From Candidatus Latescibacterota bacterium (lineage in GTDB: Bacteria; JAAXHH01): DNA of 64,000 nucleotides. Below the pieces are notes generated by a model that was not told the origin of the DNA, did not search any database, and worked only from the letters and a program-made list of their open reading frames with translations. The translations under genes were made by a program, and so were the position numbers. The DNA lies in NCBI GenBank assembly GCA_022822725.1, contig JAJEAN010000007.1, forward strand, positions 2,367,045 through 2,431,044. Direction: 5' to 3'. This document shows positions 16,570 to 25,139 of this stretch, in pieces. Positions within the stretch are counted from its first letter, which is position 1, and each line of letters opens with the position of its first letter.

Positions 16570-17632
16570 ACACGATCCCGGCATGCAGCCCCACGTCGGG
16601 GGTGTTCTGGTACTGGCTGAGGTTTTCGGTCAGGCCGACATCGAACGACAGCGACTCGGACAGGGCGTACCGCACGCCGGCGGTCGCCTCGATGGCCGTG
16701 CGGTTCAGGGGGCCCAGCCGGCTGCTGGGAAAGGGACCGATATTGACCTGCGTCTGGAGCAGGGCCGCAAGCCGGCCCATGGTCCGGTATTCGAAGGCCA
16801 GCACGAACGTCGTGATGGACCGAAGGGGGAACCCCGCGCCGTTGGTGGGTCTGCCCAGTCGGCTGTGGGCGAGGTTGGCATGGAAGACCAGGTCCCGCTT
16901 CGGCCTGTCCGGCCGCCAGGTTGCGAAGAACGCCGCCTGGAAATCCCATCCCCCGCTGCCGGTCAGCGTTTCCAGGTTACCCGTGGGCAGCTTCACGACG
17001 CCGGCAAGGGCCATGACGACCTGCTCTCCGCCTCGGTTCAACGGTGTTTTCATCCGCACGACCAGGTCTCCTGGCCGGAAGCCGGCGGACTCCACGCTCC
17101 TGATCCAGAACCGGCGGTCCCGCACGACGAATACGCCATAGTCGTTCCGGGGGGCCCATTCCCGGCCCCCGTTGGACAGGTTGAACGCGCCGTGGAACCC
17201 CTCTACCACGCCGTCCAGGAAGCCCCCGCCGTGCTTCACGAAAGGAAGCGTCATGCCGACCTGCAGCCGCGACGCGATCCGCCAGTCCAGGTCCACCGAC
17301 AGGCGCAGGGATTCCGTGTCCACGAATAGCCGGTACTCGTCTGCCGGCGCGGCCCGGTAGTAGTCGTCGGCGATCAGGGTATCGCCCACGGGCAGGGTGC
17401 TCGCGTAGGTATTGGCGTAATCGAACTGTACTGCCCACTGGATCGACCTCCGCGGCAGGAGGTCCCCTGTTTCGGGACGCAGTCCGAGGAACAACATCCT
17501 GACGGGGAACTGGTCGCGCTGCATGAAGGGGCCGGTGGCCGGAGACTGGGAAAAGGCGGGATATGCGGGGATTACGAGCGTCAACAGGCCGCAGGCAACG
17601 GCCCTGCGCAGCATGCGGACCACGTTCGGCAT
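16556..17632 (-). CDS. DUF3187 family predicted envelope protein
   Basis: The product (358 aa from the ATG at 17632; a TTG at 17638 is also possible) begins with a signal peptide of the form RRAVACGLLTLVIPAYPAFSQ. The remainder is beta-rich with alternating hydrophobic residues and many aromatic positions (SIQWAVQFDYANTYAST, VFHANLAHSRLGRPTN, FVLAFEYRTMGRLAALL). It ends in VGLHAGIVWRKP, an outer-membrane-like terminal strand pattern. DUF3187 proteins are predicted beta-barrels of unknown role. It follows oadA with its start overlapping or adjoining the oadA stop, so it is probably in the same transcript. Confidence 0.75.
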   Translation of the reverse strand: MPNVVRMLRRAVACGLLTLVIPAYPAFSQSPATGPFMQRDQFPVRMLFLGLRPETGDLLPRRSIQWAVQFDYANTYASTLPVGDTLIADDYYRAAPADEYRLFVDTESLRLSVDLDWRIASRLQVGMTLPFVKHGGGFLDGVVEGFHGAFNLSNGGREWAPRNDYGVFVVRDRRFWIRSVESAGFRPGDLVVRMKTPLNRGGEQVVMALAGVVKLPTGNLETLTGSGGWDFQAAFFATWRPDRPKRDLVFHANLAHSRLGRPTNGAGFPLRSITTFVLAFEYRTMGRLAALLQTQVNIGPFPSSRLGPLNRTAIEATAGVRYALSESLSFDVGLTENLSQYQNTPDVGLHAGIVWRKP

Positions 17633-17634
17633 AC

Positions 17635-19446
17635 TCAACCCAGGTAGGCCAGCGTCTGCCCCGCGATCACCTGCACGCCGGGGTTGATGGAGACATGGGT
17701 CACGGTTCCGGCTACGTCGGCGGTGACCTCCATTTCCATCTTCATGGCCTCCAGGACCGCGATGACGTCCCCTTCCTCGACGGCCTGTCCGGGCGTGACC
17801 GCCACCTTGAGCACTTTCCCGGGGATCGGGGCGATGACCGGCGTGGTCCCTGCGCGTTCCGCCGCTTCCGTAGCGGCCTCGGACGTATCGGGTTGCAGGT
17901 CGACGTCATAGGCCTTGCCGTTCACGATCGCCGTCTTGCCTTCGATCCGCAGCGCGTAACTCCGGCCGTTGACCGTCACCTGGTATCCTCGGGGACCGTC
18001 CGTTGTGGCCATCGCGTCCTCTTCCAGCACCTGCTGGTCAGCCGGGGACTTCTTGCGGACGCCGATGAACCCTTCGCCCTTGAGGAAGGCCAGCCCCCGC
18101 TCTCCGCAGGCCGCGACGATGAAGATGTTCTCGTCCGTATCCTCTATCCCGGCTTCTTTCAGCACACTGCGCGCCGCCTCGACACCCTTCTTCGGATCGT
18201 TGTCGTTGAGTTCCAGCACCGGCCGCCGGTTGGGCGGCAGGCCGAGCTGCTCCGAGGCGATGTTCACGACCACCGGGTCGGGGGGCACGGGCGTCCGGCC
18301 GAAGTAGCCCAGCACCATGCGGCCGTAGTCCTCCGCGATCTTCTTCCAGGGCCCCATCATCACGTTGTTGAAAGCCTGCTGGAAGTAGAACTGGGAAACA
18401 GGCGTGACCGACGTGCCGTACCCGCCTTTCTCAACGACCTCGCTCATGGCCTTGATGATGGCGGGATAGCGGTCCATGATCCCGTTGTCCCGGAGCATCT
18501 GCGTGTTGGCGGTCAGGGCGCCGCCCGGCATAGGGCTCCAGGGCAGCAGTGGCTCGACGGCCACGGCCTCGGGCGGCAGGAAATAGTCCTCCATGCATTC
18601 CTTCAGGATCTCCGCCGCTTCCCGCACGCCGTCCGGGTCGATGTCCAGGTCGTAGTCCGTGCCCCGGAGCGCGTGCCACATGACGAGGATGTCGGGCTGG
18701 GAGGTACCGCCCGACACGGGCGCGAAGGCCAGGTCTATGGCGTCGGCGCCGGCGTCGAGCGCCGCCTGGTACGCCGCGACGGAGATGCCGGCCGTGTCGT
18801 GGGTGTGGTAGTGGATCCAGGTCCCCTCGGGCAGCAGCTTCCGGGCGGCCTTGACGGATTCAAACACCTTGGAGGGCACGGCCGTGCCCGACGCGTCCTT
18901 GAAACACACCGAGTCGAAGGGAATGCCGGCATCCAGGATCTTCCTGAAGGTCTCCGTGTAGAACGCCGCGTCATGGGCGCCCGAACATCCCGGCGGCAGT
19001 TCCATGACCGTGACGCACACCTGGTGCTTTAGGCCGGCTTCCGTGATGCACCGCCCGCTGTGCACCAGGTTCTCCACGTCGTTCAGCGCGTCGAAATTTC
19101 GAATGGTCGTCATGCCGTGTTTCTTGAACAGCTCCGCGTGCAACCGGATGATGTCGCTGGGCTGCGAATCCAGCCCGACAACGTTGACGCCCCGGGACAG
19201 GGTCTGCAGGTTGGCGTCCGGCCCCACCGCCTCCCGGATGGCGTCCATCCGTTCGAAGGCGTCCTCGTTGCAATAGAAATAAGGCGACTGGAACAGGGCG
19301 CCGCCGCCGGCCTCGAAGTAATCGATGCCCGCGTCCCGCGCCGCTTCCACGGCGGGCATGAAGTCCCGGGTGAATACGCGTGCGCCGTAGACGGACTGAA
19401 ATCCGTCCCGGAACGTGGTGCACATGAAATTGACTTTTTTCTTCAC
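17635..19446 (-). CDS. oadA: Na+-pumping oxaloacetate/methylmalonyl-CoA-type decarboxylase alpha subunit (carboxyltransferase plus biotin domain)
   Basis: The 603-residue protein has an N-terminal HMGL-like TIM barrel (TTFRDGFQSVYGAR, about 10-23, and YHTHDTAGIS about 218-227). A PYC_OADA conserved domain follows, then a linker, then a C-terminal biotinyl domain with the biotin lysine in LEAMKMEMEV (about 566-575). The alpha subunit moves CO2 from oxaloacetate to biotin; the beta subunit releases it and exports Na+. The complete gamma-beta-alpha order upstream supports a membrane pump rather than soluble pyruvate carboxylase. Start is GTG with GAGGG 8-9 nt upstream. Confidence 0.9.
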   Translation of the reverse strand: MKKKVNFMCTTFRDGFQSVYGARVFTRDFMPAVEAARDAGIDYFEAGGGALFQSPYFYCNEDAFERMDAIREAVGPDANLQTLSRGVNVVGLDSQPSDIIRLHAELFKKHGMTTIRNFDALNDVENLVHSGRCITEAGLKHQVCVTVMELPPGCSGAHDAAFYTETFRKILDAGIPFDSVCFKDASGTAVPSKVFESVKAARKLLPEGTWIHYHTHDTAGISVAAYQAALDAGADAIDLAFAPVSGGTSQPDILVMWHALRGTDYDLDIDPDGVREAAEILKECMEDYFLPPEAVAVEPLLPWSPMPGGALTANTQMLRDNGIMDRYPAIIKAMSEVVEKGGYGTSVTPVSQFYFQQAFNNVMMGPWKKIAEDYGRMVLGYFGRTPVPPDPVVVNIASEQLGLPPNRRPVLELNDNDPKKGVEAARSVLKEAGIEDTDENIFIVAACGERGLAFLKGEGFIGVRKKSPADQQVLEEDAMATTDGPRGYQVTVNGRSYALRIEGKTAIVNGKAYDVDLQPDTSEAATEAAERAGTTPVIAPIPGKVLKVAVTPGQAVEEGDVIAVLEAMKMEMEVTADVAGTVTHVSINPGVQVIAGQTLAYLG

Positions 19447-19487
19447 GTTGGTACCCTCGTTTTAAGGGTTCGATGTATTCACCGCAC

Positions 19488-20618
19488 TTATATGACCACC
19501 AGTACGGACCAGAGTATGCCCGCCGCGATGGCGGAGCCGAGGACGCCCGCCACGTTCGGCGCCATGGCGTGAAACAACAGGAAATTTCTCGGGTCTTCGC
19601 GATGGGCTTCCACCTGTGCCACCCGCGCCGCCATGGGCACGGCGGAGACGCCCGCCGCACCGATCAGCGGGTTGATCTTGTCTTTGACGAAAAGGTTCAT
19701 GAACTTGGCGAAGAGCACACCGCCGGTCGTCGCGATGCAGAAGGAGACTACGCCCAGGGTGAAAATGAAGAGCGCATCCAGCGTAAGGAACGCCGACGCC
19801 TGCGTGCTGGCGCCGACCGAGAACCCCAGGAGGATGGTGACGATGTCGATCATCGAGGTCCGCGCCGTATTGGCCAGTCGTTCGGTGACGCCGCATTCCT
19901 TGAGCAGGTTGCCGAAGAAGAGCATGCCCACGAGCACGATCGAATCCGGCGCGATCATCGCCGCGATGATGAAGGCGACGATGGGGAAGATGATCTTCTC
20001 GCGCTGCGAGACCGCCCGGGGCGGCGCCATGCGGATCAGCCGTTCCTGCCGCGTGGTGAACAGCCGCATGATGGGCGGCTGGATGATGGGTACCAGGGCC
20101 ATGTAGGAATAGGACGCGATGGCGATCATGGATAACAGGTGAGGCGCCAGTTTCGAGGACAAAAAAATGGCCGTGGGACCGTCCGCGCCGCCGATGATGG
20201 CGATGGCGCCCGACTCGGCGGGCGAAAAACCGATGGCCATGGCGCCGAGGAGGGTCAGGAAGATGCCGATCTGCGCGGCGGCGCCCAGGAGGACGAGCCG
20301 CGGGTTGGACAGCATGGCCGAGAAATCGGTCATGGCCCCGATGCCCAGGAAGATCAGGGGTGGGAAGACGCCTTCCCTGACGCCGAAATAGATGTAGTAG
20401 AGTACGCTTCCTTCATCGTAGACCCCATGGCCGTCCCCTTCCATCATGGGGATGTTGCCCAGCATGATGCCGAAGCCGATGGGCACCAGGAGCAACGGTT
20501 CGTACCGGCGCACGATGGCCAGTACGATCATGACCATGCCGATCAGGACCATCACGGCATGTCCCCACGTCGCCGCGGCCAGGCCGGAAGCCGACAGAAA
20601 ATCGTACAGTATCGTCAT
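19488..20618 (-). CDS. oadB: Sodium-ion-translocating decarboxylase beta subunit
   Basis: The 376-residue polytopic protein has about nine to eleven hydrophobic segments and the conserved intramembrane regions GAMTDFSAML, GGADGPTAIFLSSKLAP (Asp in the first is a known Na+ and H+ coupling position in the family) and GFSVGASTQASAFLT. It forms the ion path of the oxaloacetate/methylmalonyl-CoA decarboxylase pump in the cytoplasmic membrane. It follows oadG by 22 nt and precedes oadA by 41 nt. Confidence 0.92.
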   Translation of the reverse strand: MTILYDFLSASGLAAATWGHAVMVLIGMVMIVLAIVRRYEPLLLVPIGFGIMLGNIPMMEGDGHGVYDEGSVLYYIYFGVREGVFPPLIFLGIGAMTDFSAMLSNPRLVLLGAAAQIGIFLTLLGAMAIGFSPAESGAIAIIGGADGPTAIFLSSKLAPHLLSMIAIASYSYMALVPIIQPPIMRLFTTRQERLIRMAPPRAVSQREKIIFPIVAFIIAAMIAPDSIVLVGMLFFGNLLKECGVTERLANTARTSMIDIVTILLGFSVGASTQASAFLTLDALFIFTLGVVSFCIATTGGVLFAKFMNLFVKDKINPLIGAAGVSAVPMAARVAQVEAHREDPRNFLLFHAMAPNVAGVLGSAIAAGILWSVLVVI

Positions 20619-20640
20619 TTAGTCCGTCCGCATGGCCTGG

Positions 20641-20925
20641 CTACCGATGGTTGTTCTTCTCGTCGAGCGCGAACCCGACCGCTGCGGCCACGGCTTCTTC
20701 GTCTTGCGGGGAATCCGTACCGGTGGAATTGTGCGGATGTTCAGGGGGCGTGCCTCCCAGCGCCGTCACGACCCTGGGCAGCACGGCAATGCAGAAGCTG
20801 ATCGCGGCGAGGGCCAGGAATACGATGAACATGCCGGTGAAGGCGACTTCGAGACCCTGGCCTTCCAGGATTCGCTGCCATCCGGTGTACAGGGGATTGG
20901 ACATTAGCCCTTTGACAGAATCCAT
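20641..20925 (-). CDS. oadG: Decarboxylase gamma subunit (OadG-like)
   Basis: From MDSVKGLMSN (ATG at 20925) the product is 94 residues. It has one membrane helix (VAFTGMFIVFLALAAISFCIAVL) and a polar, acidic C-terminal tail, the layout of gamma subunits that anchor and assemble the pump. The frame is open to 20982; a second ATG at 20904 (MSNPLYTG) is another option. Identification rests on topology and on the oadB-oadA genes that follow, because gamma subunits diverge strongly. A TTGCCC-18-TACTTG sequence upstream might be its promoter (weak). Confidence 0.7.
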   Translation of the reverse strand: MDSVKGLMSNPLYTGWQRILEGQGLEVAFTGMFIVFLALAAISFCIAVLPRVVTALGGTPPEHPHNSTGTDSPQDEEAVAAAVGFALDEKNNHR

Positions 20926-20941
20926 GGTGACGTTAGATATT
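20912..20941 (+). promoter_or_regulatory. Candidate promoter for the amidohydrolase operon, inside the 5' end of oadG
   Basis: TTGACA at 20912-20917, an 18-bp spacer and GATATT at 20936-20941 point right toward the amidohydrolase at 21064, giving a leader of about 115 nt. Confidence 0.4.
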
Positions 20942-21063
20942 ACCGATGGGTCCAAGTAAAGGACGGAGCACGCTGCGGGCAAGGGATTTATACCGGGTCG
21001 AACGAGGCGGGGAAGGCACCTGTTCCAGCCTTAAGGCCGGCGACCGGCACGCGGGATACCTTC

Positions 21064-22371
21064 ATGAACGACAACAGGCGGAACGGCACGTACGCACTGG
21101 TCCCGGACCGTATCTGGGACGGTGTTGCCGGCGAGACGCGCAGCGGTCTGGCCGTCGTGGTGATGGACGGCTTGATCGACGCGGTCCTGCCCGTCTCCGG
21201 AGTCCCCGCCGGCATGGAGACCGCGGCCCTGCCGGGTTGTACGCTGCTGCCGGGGCTGATGGACGCCCACGTCCACTACAGCTCCGCCATGGGACCGGCT
21301 TTCCTCGCCGCCGGGGTGACCACGATCCGCGACGTGGGCAACGACCTGTCCTGGATCCTGGGGGAGCGCGAGCGCCACGCAAAGGACCTATCCGCCGGTC
21401 CCGCCATCCTGTGCTGCGGACACCTGCTCGACGGGCCCCGGGTCTACTGGCCCCAGTTGGGACGCGCCCACGGCACACCCGGCGAGATCGCCGATTCGGT
21501 CCGGCGGCACGCGGAAGCCGGGGTGGACCAGATCAAGCTGTACGCGGGCGTGGAACCGCCGCTGATGAAGGCGGCGATTGACGCCGCCCACGCACTGGGC
21601 AAATTCGTGGTGGCCCATCTGCAGGCGACCACCGCCGAGGATGCCGTACGGCTCGGACTGGACGAGTTCGAGCACCTGGCCGGCTGCGGCGTGGCCTGGC
21701 GCGCGGCGTCCGAGGTGGAAGACGATCTCATGATCGATCAGCTTTTGGAGCGGGACGTGGTCATCGACCCGACCCTGGTGGTCTGGGACCGCCTCGGCCG
21801 CGTCCTGGACCGGCCTTTCCACCACGACGCCCGGAGGGCCTGGGTACACCCCCGCCATCTCGACATATGGCAGCGGTACCTCAGCCGTTTCGGACCGGCG
21901 GAACATCGCTGGCGGTACCAGGGCGCCATGGTGCACCTGAAACGGTTCCTGCGCAGGGCCCATGAGCGGGGGGTGACCGTCGCGCTGGGTACGGACACGC
22001 CCTTCCCCCATCTCGTGCCGGGGATGAGCGTGCACGACGAACTGGCCATGTACACGGACGCGGGCATCTCGACCGTGGACGCGCTCCGGTCGGCCACTTC
22101 GATCAACGCCCGGGTACTGGGCATCGAGGGCAGGACCGGTTCGATCAAGGCGGGACTGCGGGCCGACCTGGTCGCGGTCCGGGGGAACCCTCTCGAAAGG
22201 ATCGAAGATATCGAAAACGTACAATGCACCGTGCGCGAAGGAAGACGGTTCGAACCGTCCGCCCTGATGCGGGACCACAGGACGGCCTTCGACCGGGAAC
22301 CCGATGGTGCGGTCACCCGGGATCTGCTCGATTACGTCGACGGCAAACACGTGAATCGGCCGGCATCATGA
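21064..22371 (+). CDS. Amidohydrolase family protein
   Basis: The 435-residue protein has the composite layout of metal-dependent amidohydrolases: an N-terminal beta-sandwich strand pair, the metal motif DAHVHYSS (about 69-76), VVAHLQATTAEDA (about 182-194), the conserved EHLAGCG, and the Asp motif LGTDTPFPHL (about 311-320). The C-terminal KAGLRADLVAVRGNPLERIEDIENV completes the beta-sandwich and resembles imidazolonepropionase/prolidase-type enzymes. Substrate unknown. It overlaps the following small membrane-protein gene by 4 nt (ATGA). Confidence 0.87.
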   Translation: MNDNRRNGTYALVPDRIWDGVAGETRSGLAVVVMDGLIDAVLPVSGVPAGMETAALPGCTLLPGLMDAHVHYSSAMGPAFLAAGVTTIRDVGNDLSWILGERERHAKDLSAGPAILCCGHLLDGPRVYWPQLGRAHGTPGEIADSVRRHAEAGVDQIKLYAGVEPPLMKAAIDAAHALGKFVVAHLQATTAEDAVRLGLDEFEHLAGCGVAWRAASEVEDDLMIDQLLERDVVIDPTLVVWDRLGRVLDRPFHHDARRAWVHPRHLDIWQRYLSRFGPAEHRWRYQGAMVHLKRFLRRAHERGVTVALGTDTPFPHLVPGMSVHDELAMYTDAGISTVDALRSATSINARVLGIEGRTGSIKAGLRADLVAVRGNPLERIEDIENVQCTVREGRRFEPSALMRDHRTAFDREPDGAVTRDLLDYVDGKHVNRPAS

Positions 22372-22571
22372 AACGCATGATCAAGGATTTCCTGTTCTGC
22401 CTGGTCGTGGCCACCGCCACCGCGGCCATTCCCGCGGCGGGCATAAGCACTTTGCTGGCGATGACCGGGATCATCGAGGACGACAGGGCGCTGATCTGGA
22501 TTTTCCTGGCCCTCGCCATACCTATTTTCATTATTGCTTACGTGCGCGTTACGCGTAACCCGCGCGGCTGA
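22368..22571 (+). CDS. Small two-helix membrane protein
   Basis: The ATG at 22368 overlaps the amidohydrolase stop (ATGA). The 67-residue product begins KRMIKDFLFC and has two hydrophobic helices (about 8-31 and 42-59) with a short acidic loop (IIEDDRA) between. It ends in a basic RVTRNPRG tail, suggesting both termini face the cytoplasm. I recognise no family. Translational coupling is the main reason to believe it. Confidence 0.6.
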   Translation: MKRMIKDFLFCLVVATATAAIPAAGISTLLAMTGIIEDDRALIWIFLALAIPIFIIAYVRVTRNPRG

Positions 22572-22592
22572 GCGCGTCCGAGCGCGTCTGGA

Positions 22593-22672
22593 CACGGTTG
22601 ACTTCTGCCGGGCACGGTTGACTTCGGCCGGGCACGGTTGACTTCGGTCGAGCAAGGTTGACTTTGGCCGGG
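22593..22672. repeat. Four 20-bp tandem repeats before msrA
   Basis: Units CACGGTTGACTTCGGCCGGG (with 1-4 changes) lie at 22593-22612, 22613-22632, 22633-22652 and 22653-22672. They directly follow a 10-bp duplication (AGCGCGTCCG, 22571-22590) at the upstream stop codon. Each unit holds a TTGACT, but no -10 box follows at a suitable distance. Confidence 0.88.
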
Positions 22673-22728
22673 CACGACGGAGACGACGAAAACAACGGAT
22701 CGGCCCTCACTCCAGGGAGGACGGCTAC

Positions 22729-23268
22729 ATGACACGAGAGTCGCAGGCGGCAACACTGGGCGGTGGTTGCTTCTGGTGCCTGGAAGCGATCTACCAGCAG
22801 GTCAAGGGGGTAACGGGCGTGGTGTCGGGCTATGCCGGCGGCAGCGTCGACAACCCGGATTACAAGTCCGTATGCACCGGCGCCACGGGCCATGCCGAAG
22901 TCGTGCGTATCGACTTCGATCCTGCCGTGATCGGCTACGCGGACCTCCTGCACATCTTCTGGCGCATACACGACCCGACTACGCTCAACCGCCAGGGCGG
23001 GGACGTCGGCACGCAGTACCGTTCGATCATCCTCTACCACGACGAAGAACAGAAGCGCGCGGCCGAATATTCAAAGACGGAAGTCGACGCGTCGGATCTG
23101 TGGAGCGCGGCGATCGTCACGGAGATCGAACCTCTCGAGGTTTTTTACGAGGCCGAAGCGTACCATCACGACTATTACCTCAATAATCCGCGGCAGCCTT
23201 ACTGTTTTATGGTCATCGACCCGAAGGTGGACAAGTTCAGAAAATCCTTCCAGCACATGCTGTCGTGA
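22729..23268 (+). CDS. msrA: Peptide methionine-S-sulfoxide reductase MsrA
   Basis: The 179-residue protein has the catalytic GGGCFWC motif (residues 11-17; the first Cys is nucleophilic), GVVSGYAGG (about 30-38), HAEVVRIDFDP and DVGTQYRS. It reduces methionine S-sulfoxide using thioredoxin. Length fits the MsrA class, and no MsrB domain is fused. GGGAGG lies about 8 nt before the ATG. The next gene starts within or just after its stop. Confidence 0.96.
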   Translation: MTRESQAATLGGGCFWCLEAIYQQVKGVTGVVSGYAGGSVDNPDYKSVCTGATGHAEVVRIDFDPAVIGYADLLHIFWRIHDPTTLNRQGGDVGTQYRSIILYHDEEQKRAAEYSKTEVDASDLWSAAIVTEIEPLEVFYEAEAYHHDYYLNNPRQPYCFMVIDPKVDKFRKSFQHMLS

Positions 23269-23285
23269 TCAAGGAGCGTTCTACC

Positions 23286-24755
23286 GTGCGCGTGGGCATA
23301 CTCTCGCTGATCCACGAATCCAATACGTTCAGCCACACGCCGACGACCCTCGACCTGTTCCGCCGGGACGGGATCCTGACGGGCGAAGCCGTCGCCGATC
23401 ATTTCAGGGGCGGATTCCACGAGATCAGTGGATTCCTGGAGGGACTGGACGGCGCCGGTATCGACGCTGTACCGATGTTCTACGCGTCCACCCCGCCGTC
23501 CGGCCGGATCACGGTAGACACCTGCGACGCGCTGATCGAGATGATGTTCGCGCAGCTCGCAGCTGCGGGGCCGCTCGACGGCCTGCTGGTCGCTCCCCAC
23601 GGGGCCAATGCCGGCGAGGGGGCGGATTACCACGACCTGGACGGGTGCTGGCTGAACCGGTTGCGCGGGGAGGTCGGACCGGACATCCCGATCATTTGCA
23701 CCATCGATCCCCACGCCAATCTCTCCCAGCGCATGGTCGCGGCCTGCGACGCCACCATCGCCTACCGCACCAACCCGCACCTGGACCAGAAGCAGCGGGG
23801 ACTGGAGGCCGCGGCGCTCATGGCCCGGACCCTGCGCGGAGAAGTCCGGCCCGTGCAGGCCGCGGCCTTCCCGCCGGTGGCCATCGGCATCGAGCGCCAG
23901 TACACGTCCTCGCCGCCCTGCCGGCCCCTCTACGAAAAAGCGGATGCGTGGCTGGAGGCGACCGGCGTCCTTTCCGACAGCATCGTGCTCGGGTTTCCCT
24001 ACGCGGACGTGCCGGAAATGGGCTCGGCCTTCATTGCCGTGACCGACGGCGACCCCGATCTGGCCCAACGCATCGCGGATGATCTCGCCGGTTACCTGGT
24101 CGCGCATCGGCACGAGTTCGTCGGCGAGTTCATATCCATCCCCGAGGCCGTCGACGCCGCCCTGGACGGCGAGGGGCCCGTGTGCCTGCTCGACATGGGC
24201 GACAACGTGGGCGGCGGGTCGGCCGCCGACGGCACGCTCATCGCCCACGAACTGTTGAAGCGCGGGGAGGTGAAGACCTTCCTCTGCCTGTACGACCCCG
24301 GGTCTGTCGAACGGGCCGTTGCCGCGGGCGTGGGCGCGAGGCTCACGCTGGAAATGGGCGGCAAGACGGACGACCGGCACGGACCGCCCATCCGGACCGA
24401 AGTGCGGGTGCAGGGCATCCACGAGGGACGCTTCACCGAAACGGCCGTTCGCCACGGCGGCCGGACCGCTTTCTACATGGGCCGGACCGCGGTCGTGACC
24501 ACGGACAGCGGGTTGACGGTGAGCCTGACGTCGCTGCGGACGGTGCCGGTCAGCCTTGGGATGATGACCAGTATCGGCCTTGACCCGACCGACTTCCACG
24601 TGCTCATCGCCAAGGGCGTCCACGCGCCGACGGCGGCCTACGCTCCCGTGAGCAAGCGATTGATCCGGGTGGATACGCCCGGCGCCACGACCGCGGACAT
24701 GCGGCGGTTCGACTTCCGGTACCGCCGGCGGCCGCTCTATCCGTTCGAGGAATGA
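23286..24755 (+). CDS. M81 family (MlrC-type) metallopeptidase-like protein
   Basis: The protein has the two-domain layout of MlrC/DUF1485 proteins. The N-terminal half starts VRVGILSLIHESNTFS and has LLVAPHGANAGEGADYHDLDG with HG and D residues. The C-terminal half has LLDMGDNVGGGSAADGT and ends in a DFRYRRRPLYPF tail. MlrC is the last enzyme of microcystin degradation in sphingomonads, but most family members occur without that pathway and have unknown substrates. I choose the GTG at 23286 because AAGGAG is 9 nt upstream; an earlier GTG at 23265 overlaps the msrA stop. Confidence 0.85.
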   Translation: MRVGILSLIHESNTFSHTPTTLDLFRRDGILTGEAVADHFRGGFHEISGFLEGLDGAGIDAVPMFYASTPPSGRITVDTCDALIEMMFAQLAAAGPLDGLLVAPHGANAGEGADYHDLDGCWLNRLRGEVGPDIPIICTIDPHANLSQRMVAACDATIAYRTNPHLDQKQRGLEAAALMARTLRGEVRPVQAAAFPPVAIGIERQYTSSPPCRPLYEKADAWLEATGVLSDSIVLGFPYADVPEMGSAFIAVTDGDPDLAQRIADDLAGYLVAHRHEFVGEFISIPEAVDAALDGEGPVCLLDMGDNVGGGSAADGTLIAHELLKRGEVKTFLCLYDPGSVERAVAAGVGARLTLEMGGKTDDRHGPPIRTEVRVQGIHEGRFTETAVRHGGRTAFYMGRTAVVTTDSGLTVSLTSLRTVPVSLGMMTSIGLDPTDFHVLIAKGVHAPTAAYAPVSKRLIRVDTPGATTADMRRFDFRYRRRPLYPFEE

Positions 24756-24778
24756 TCCAGTGGTCCGTCGAGATTTTC

Positions 24779-24847
24779 CGCGAGGCGGCCTGCGAGGTGC
24801 ACGGTGAGGCGGCCTGCGATGTACCGGTGAGGCAGCCTGCGAGCCGT
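24779..24847. repeat. Three 23-bp tandem repeats downstream of the M81 gene
   Basis: Units at 24779-24801, 24802-24824 and 24825-24847 share GGTGAGGCGGCCTGCGA; another partial copy (GAGAGGCGGCCTGCGAGCCG) is at about 24897-24917. With the promoter and 21-bp repeats below they fill the 384-bp gap 24756-25139. Confidence 0.8.
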
Positions 24848-24929
24848 CCGTCGAGGCGTTTCGAGTGGCGTCCGGTGACGTGTTCCGCGACCTGTCCTGA
24901 GAGGCGGCCTGCGAGCCGTCTTGTATGTC

Positions 24930-24958
24930 TTGACAGTAAATGTCCCCGTGTTTATGGT
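24930..24958 (+). promoter_or_regulatory. Promoter for the PhyH gene
   Basis: TTGACA at 24930-24935, a 17-bp spacer and TATGGT at 24953-24958. Transcription would start near 24965 and give a leader of about 175 nt that contains the 21-bp repeats. Confidence 0.55.
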
Positions 24959-25027
24959 CTTGTCGAAATCCAGAGGGTGAACCCGATGAGGCCGGTGCAC
25001 TACCGGAAGGACCACTGATTTCCGGAT

Positions 25028-25132
25028 CCGGCAGCGGCGTACAAGAACCCGGCAGCCACGTACAAGAACCCGGCAGCCGCGTACAAGCATCCGGCTGCGG
25101 CGTATCAGGATTAGACCGCGGCGTACAAGGAG
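25028..25132. repeat. Five 21-bp tandem repeats ending in the ribosome-binding site of the PhyH gene
   Basis: Units of the form CCGGCAGC(G/C)GCGTACAAGAAC begin at 25028, 25049, 25070, 25091 and 25112. The last unit ends ACAAGGAG, which is the Shine-Dalgarno sequence for the GTG at 25140. Confidence 0.88.
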
Positions 25133-25139
25133 AGACCAG

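Noticed and set aside
16407-16949. N-terminal extension of the PD40 protein through the 18-bp repeats
   Set aside because: The extension would read EDALAA repeats and then an out-of-frame copy of DUF3187. The ATG at 16406 gives a normal beginning.
16426-25132. Tandem arrays resembling CRISPR
   Set aside because: Units of 18-23 bp are directly adjacent, with no unique spacers and no cas genes nearby.
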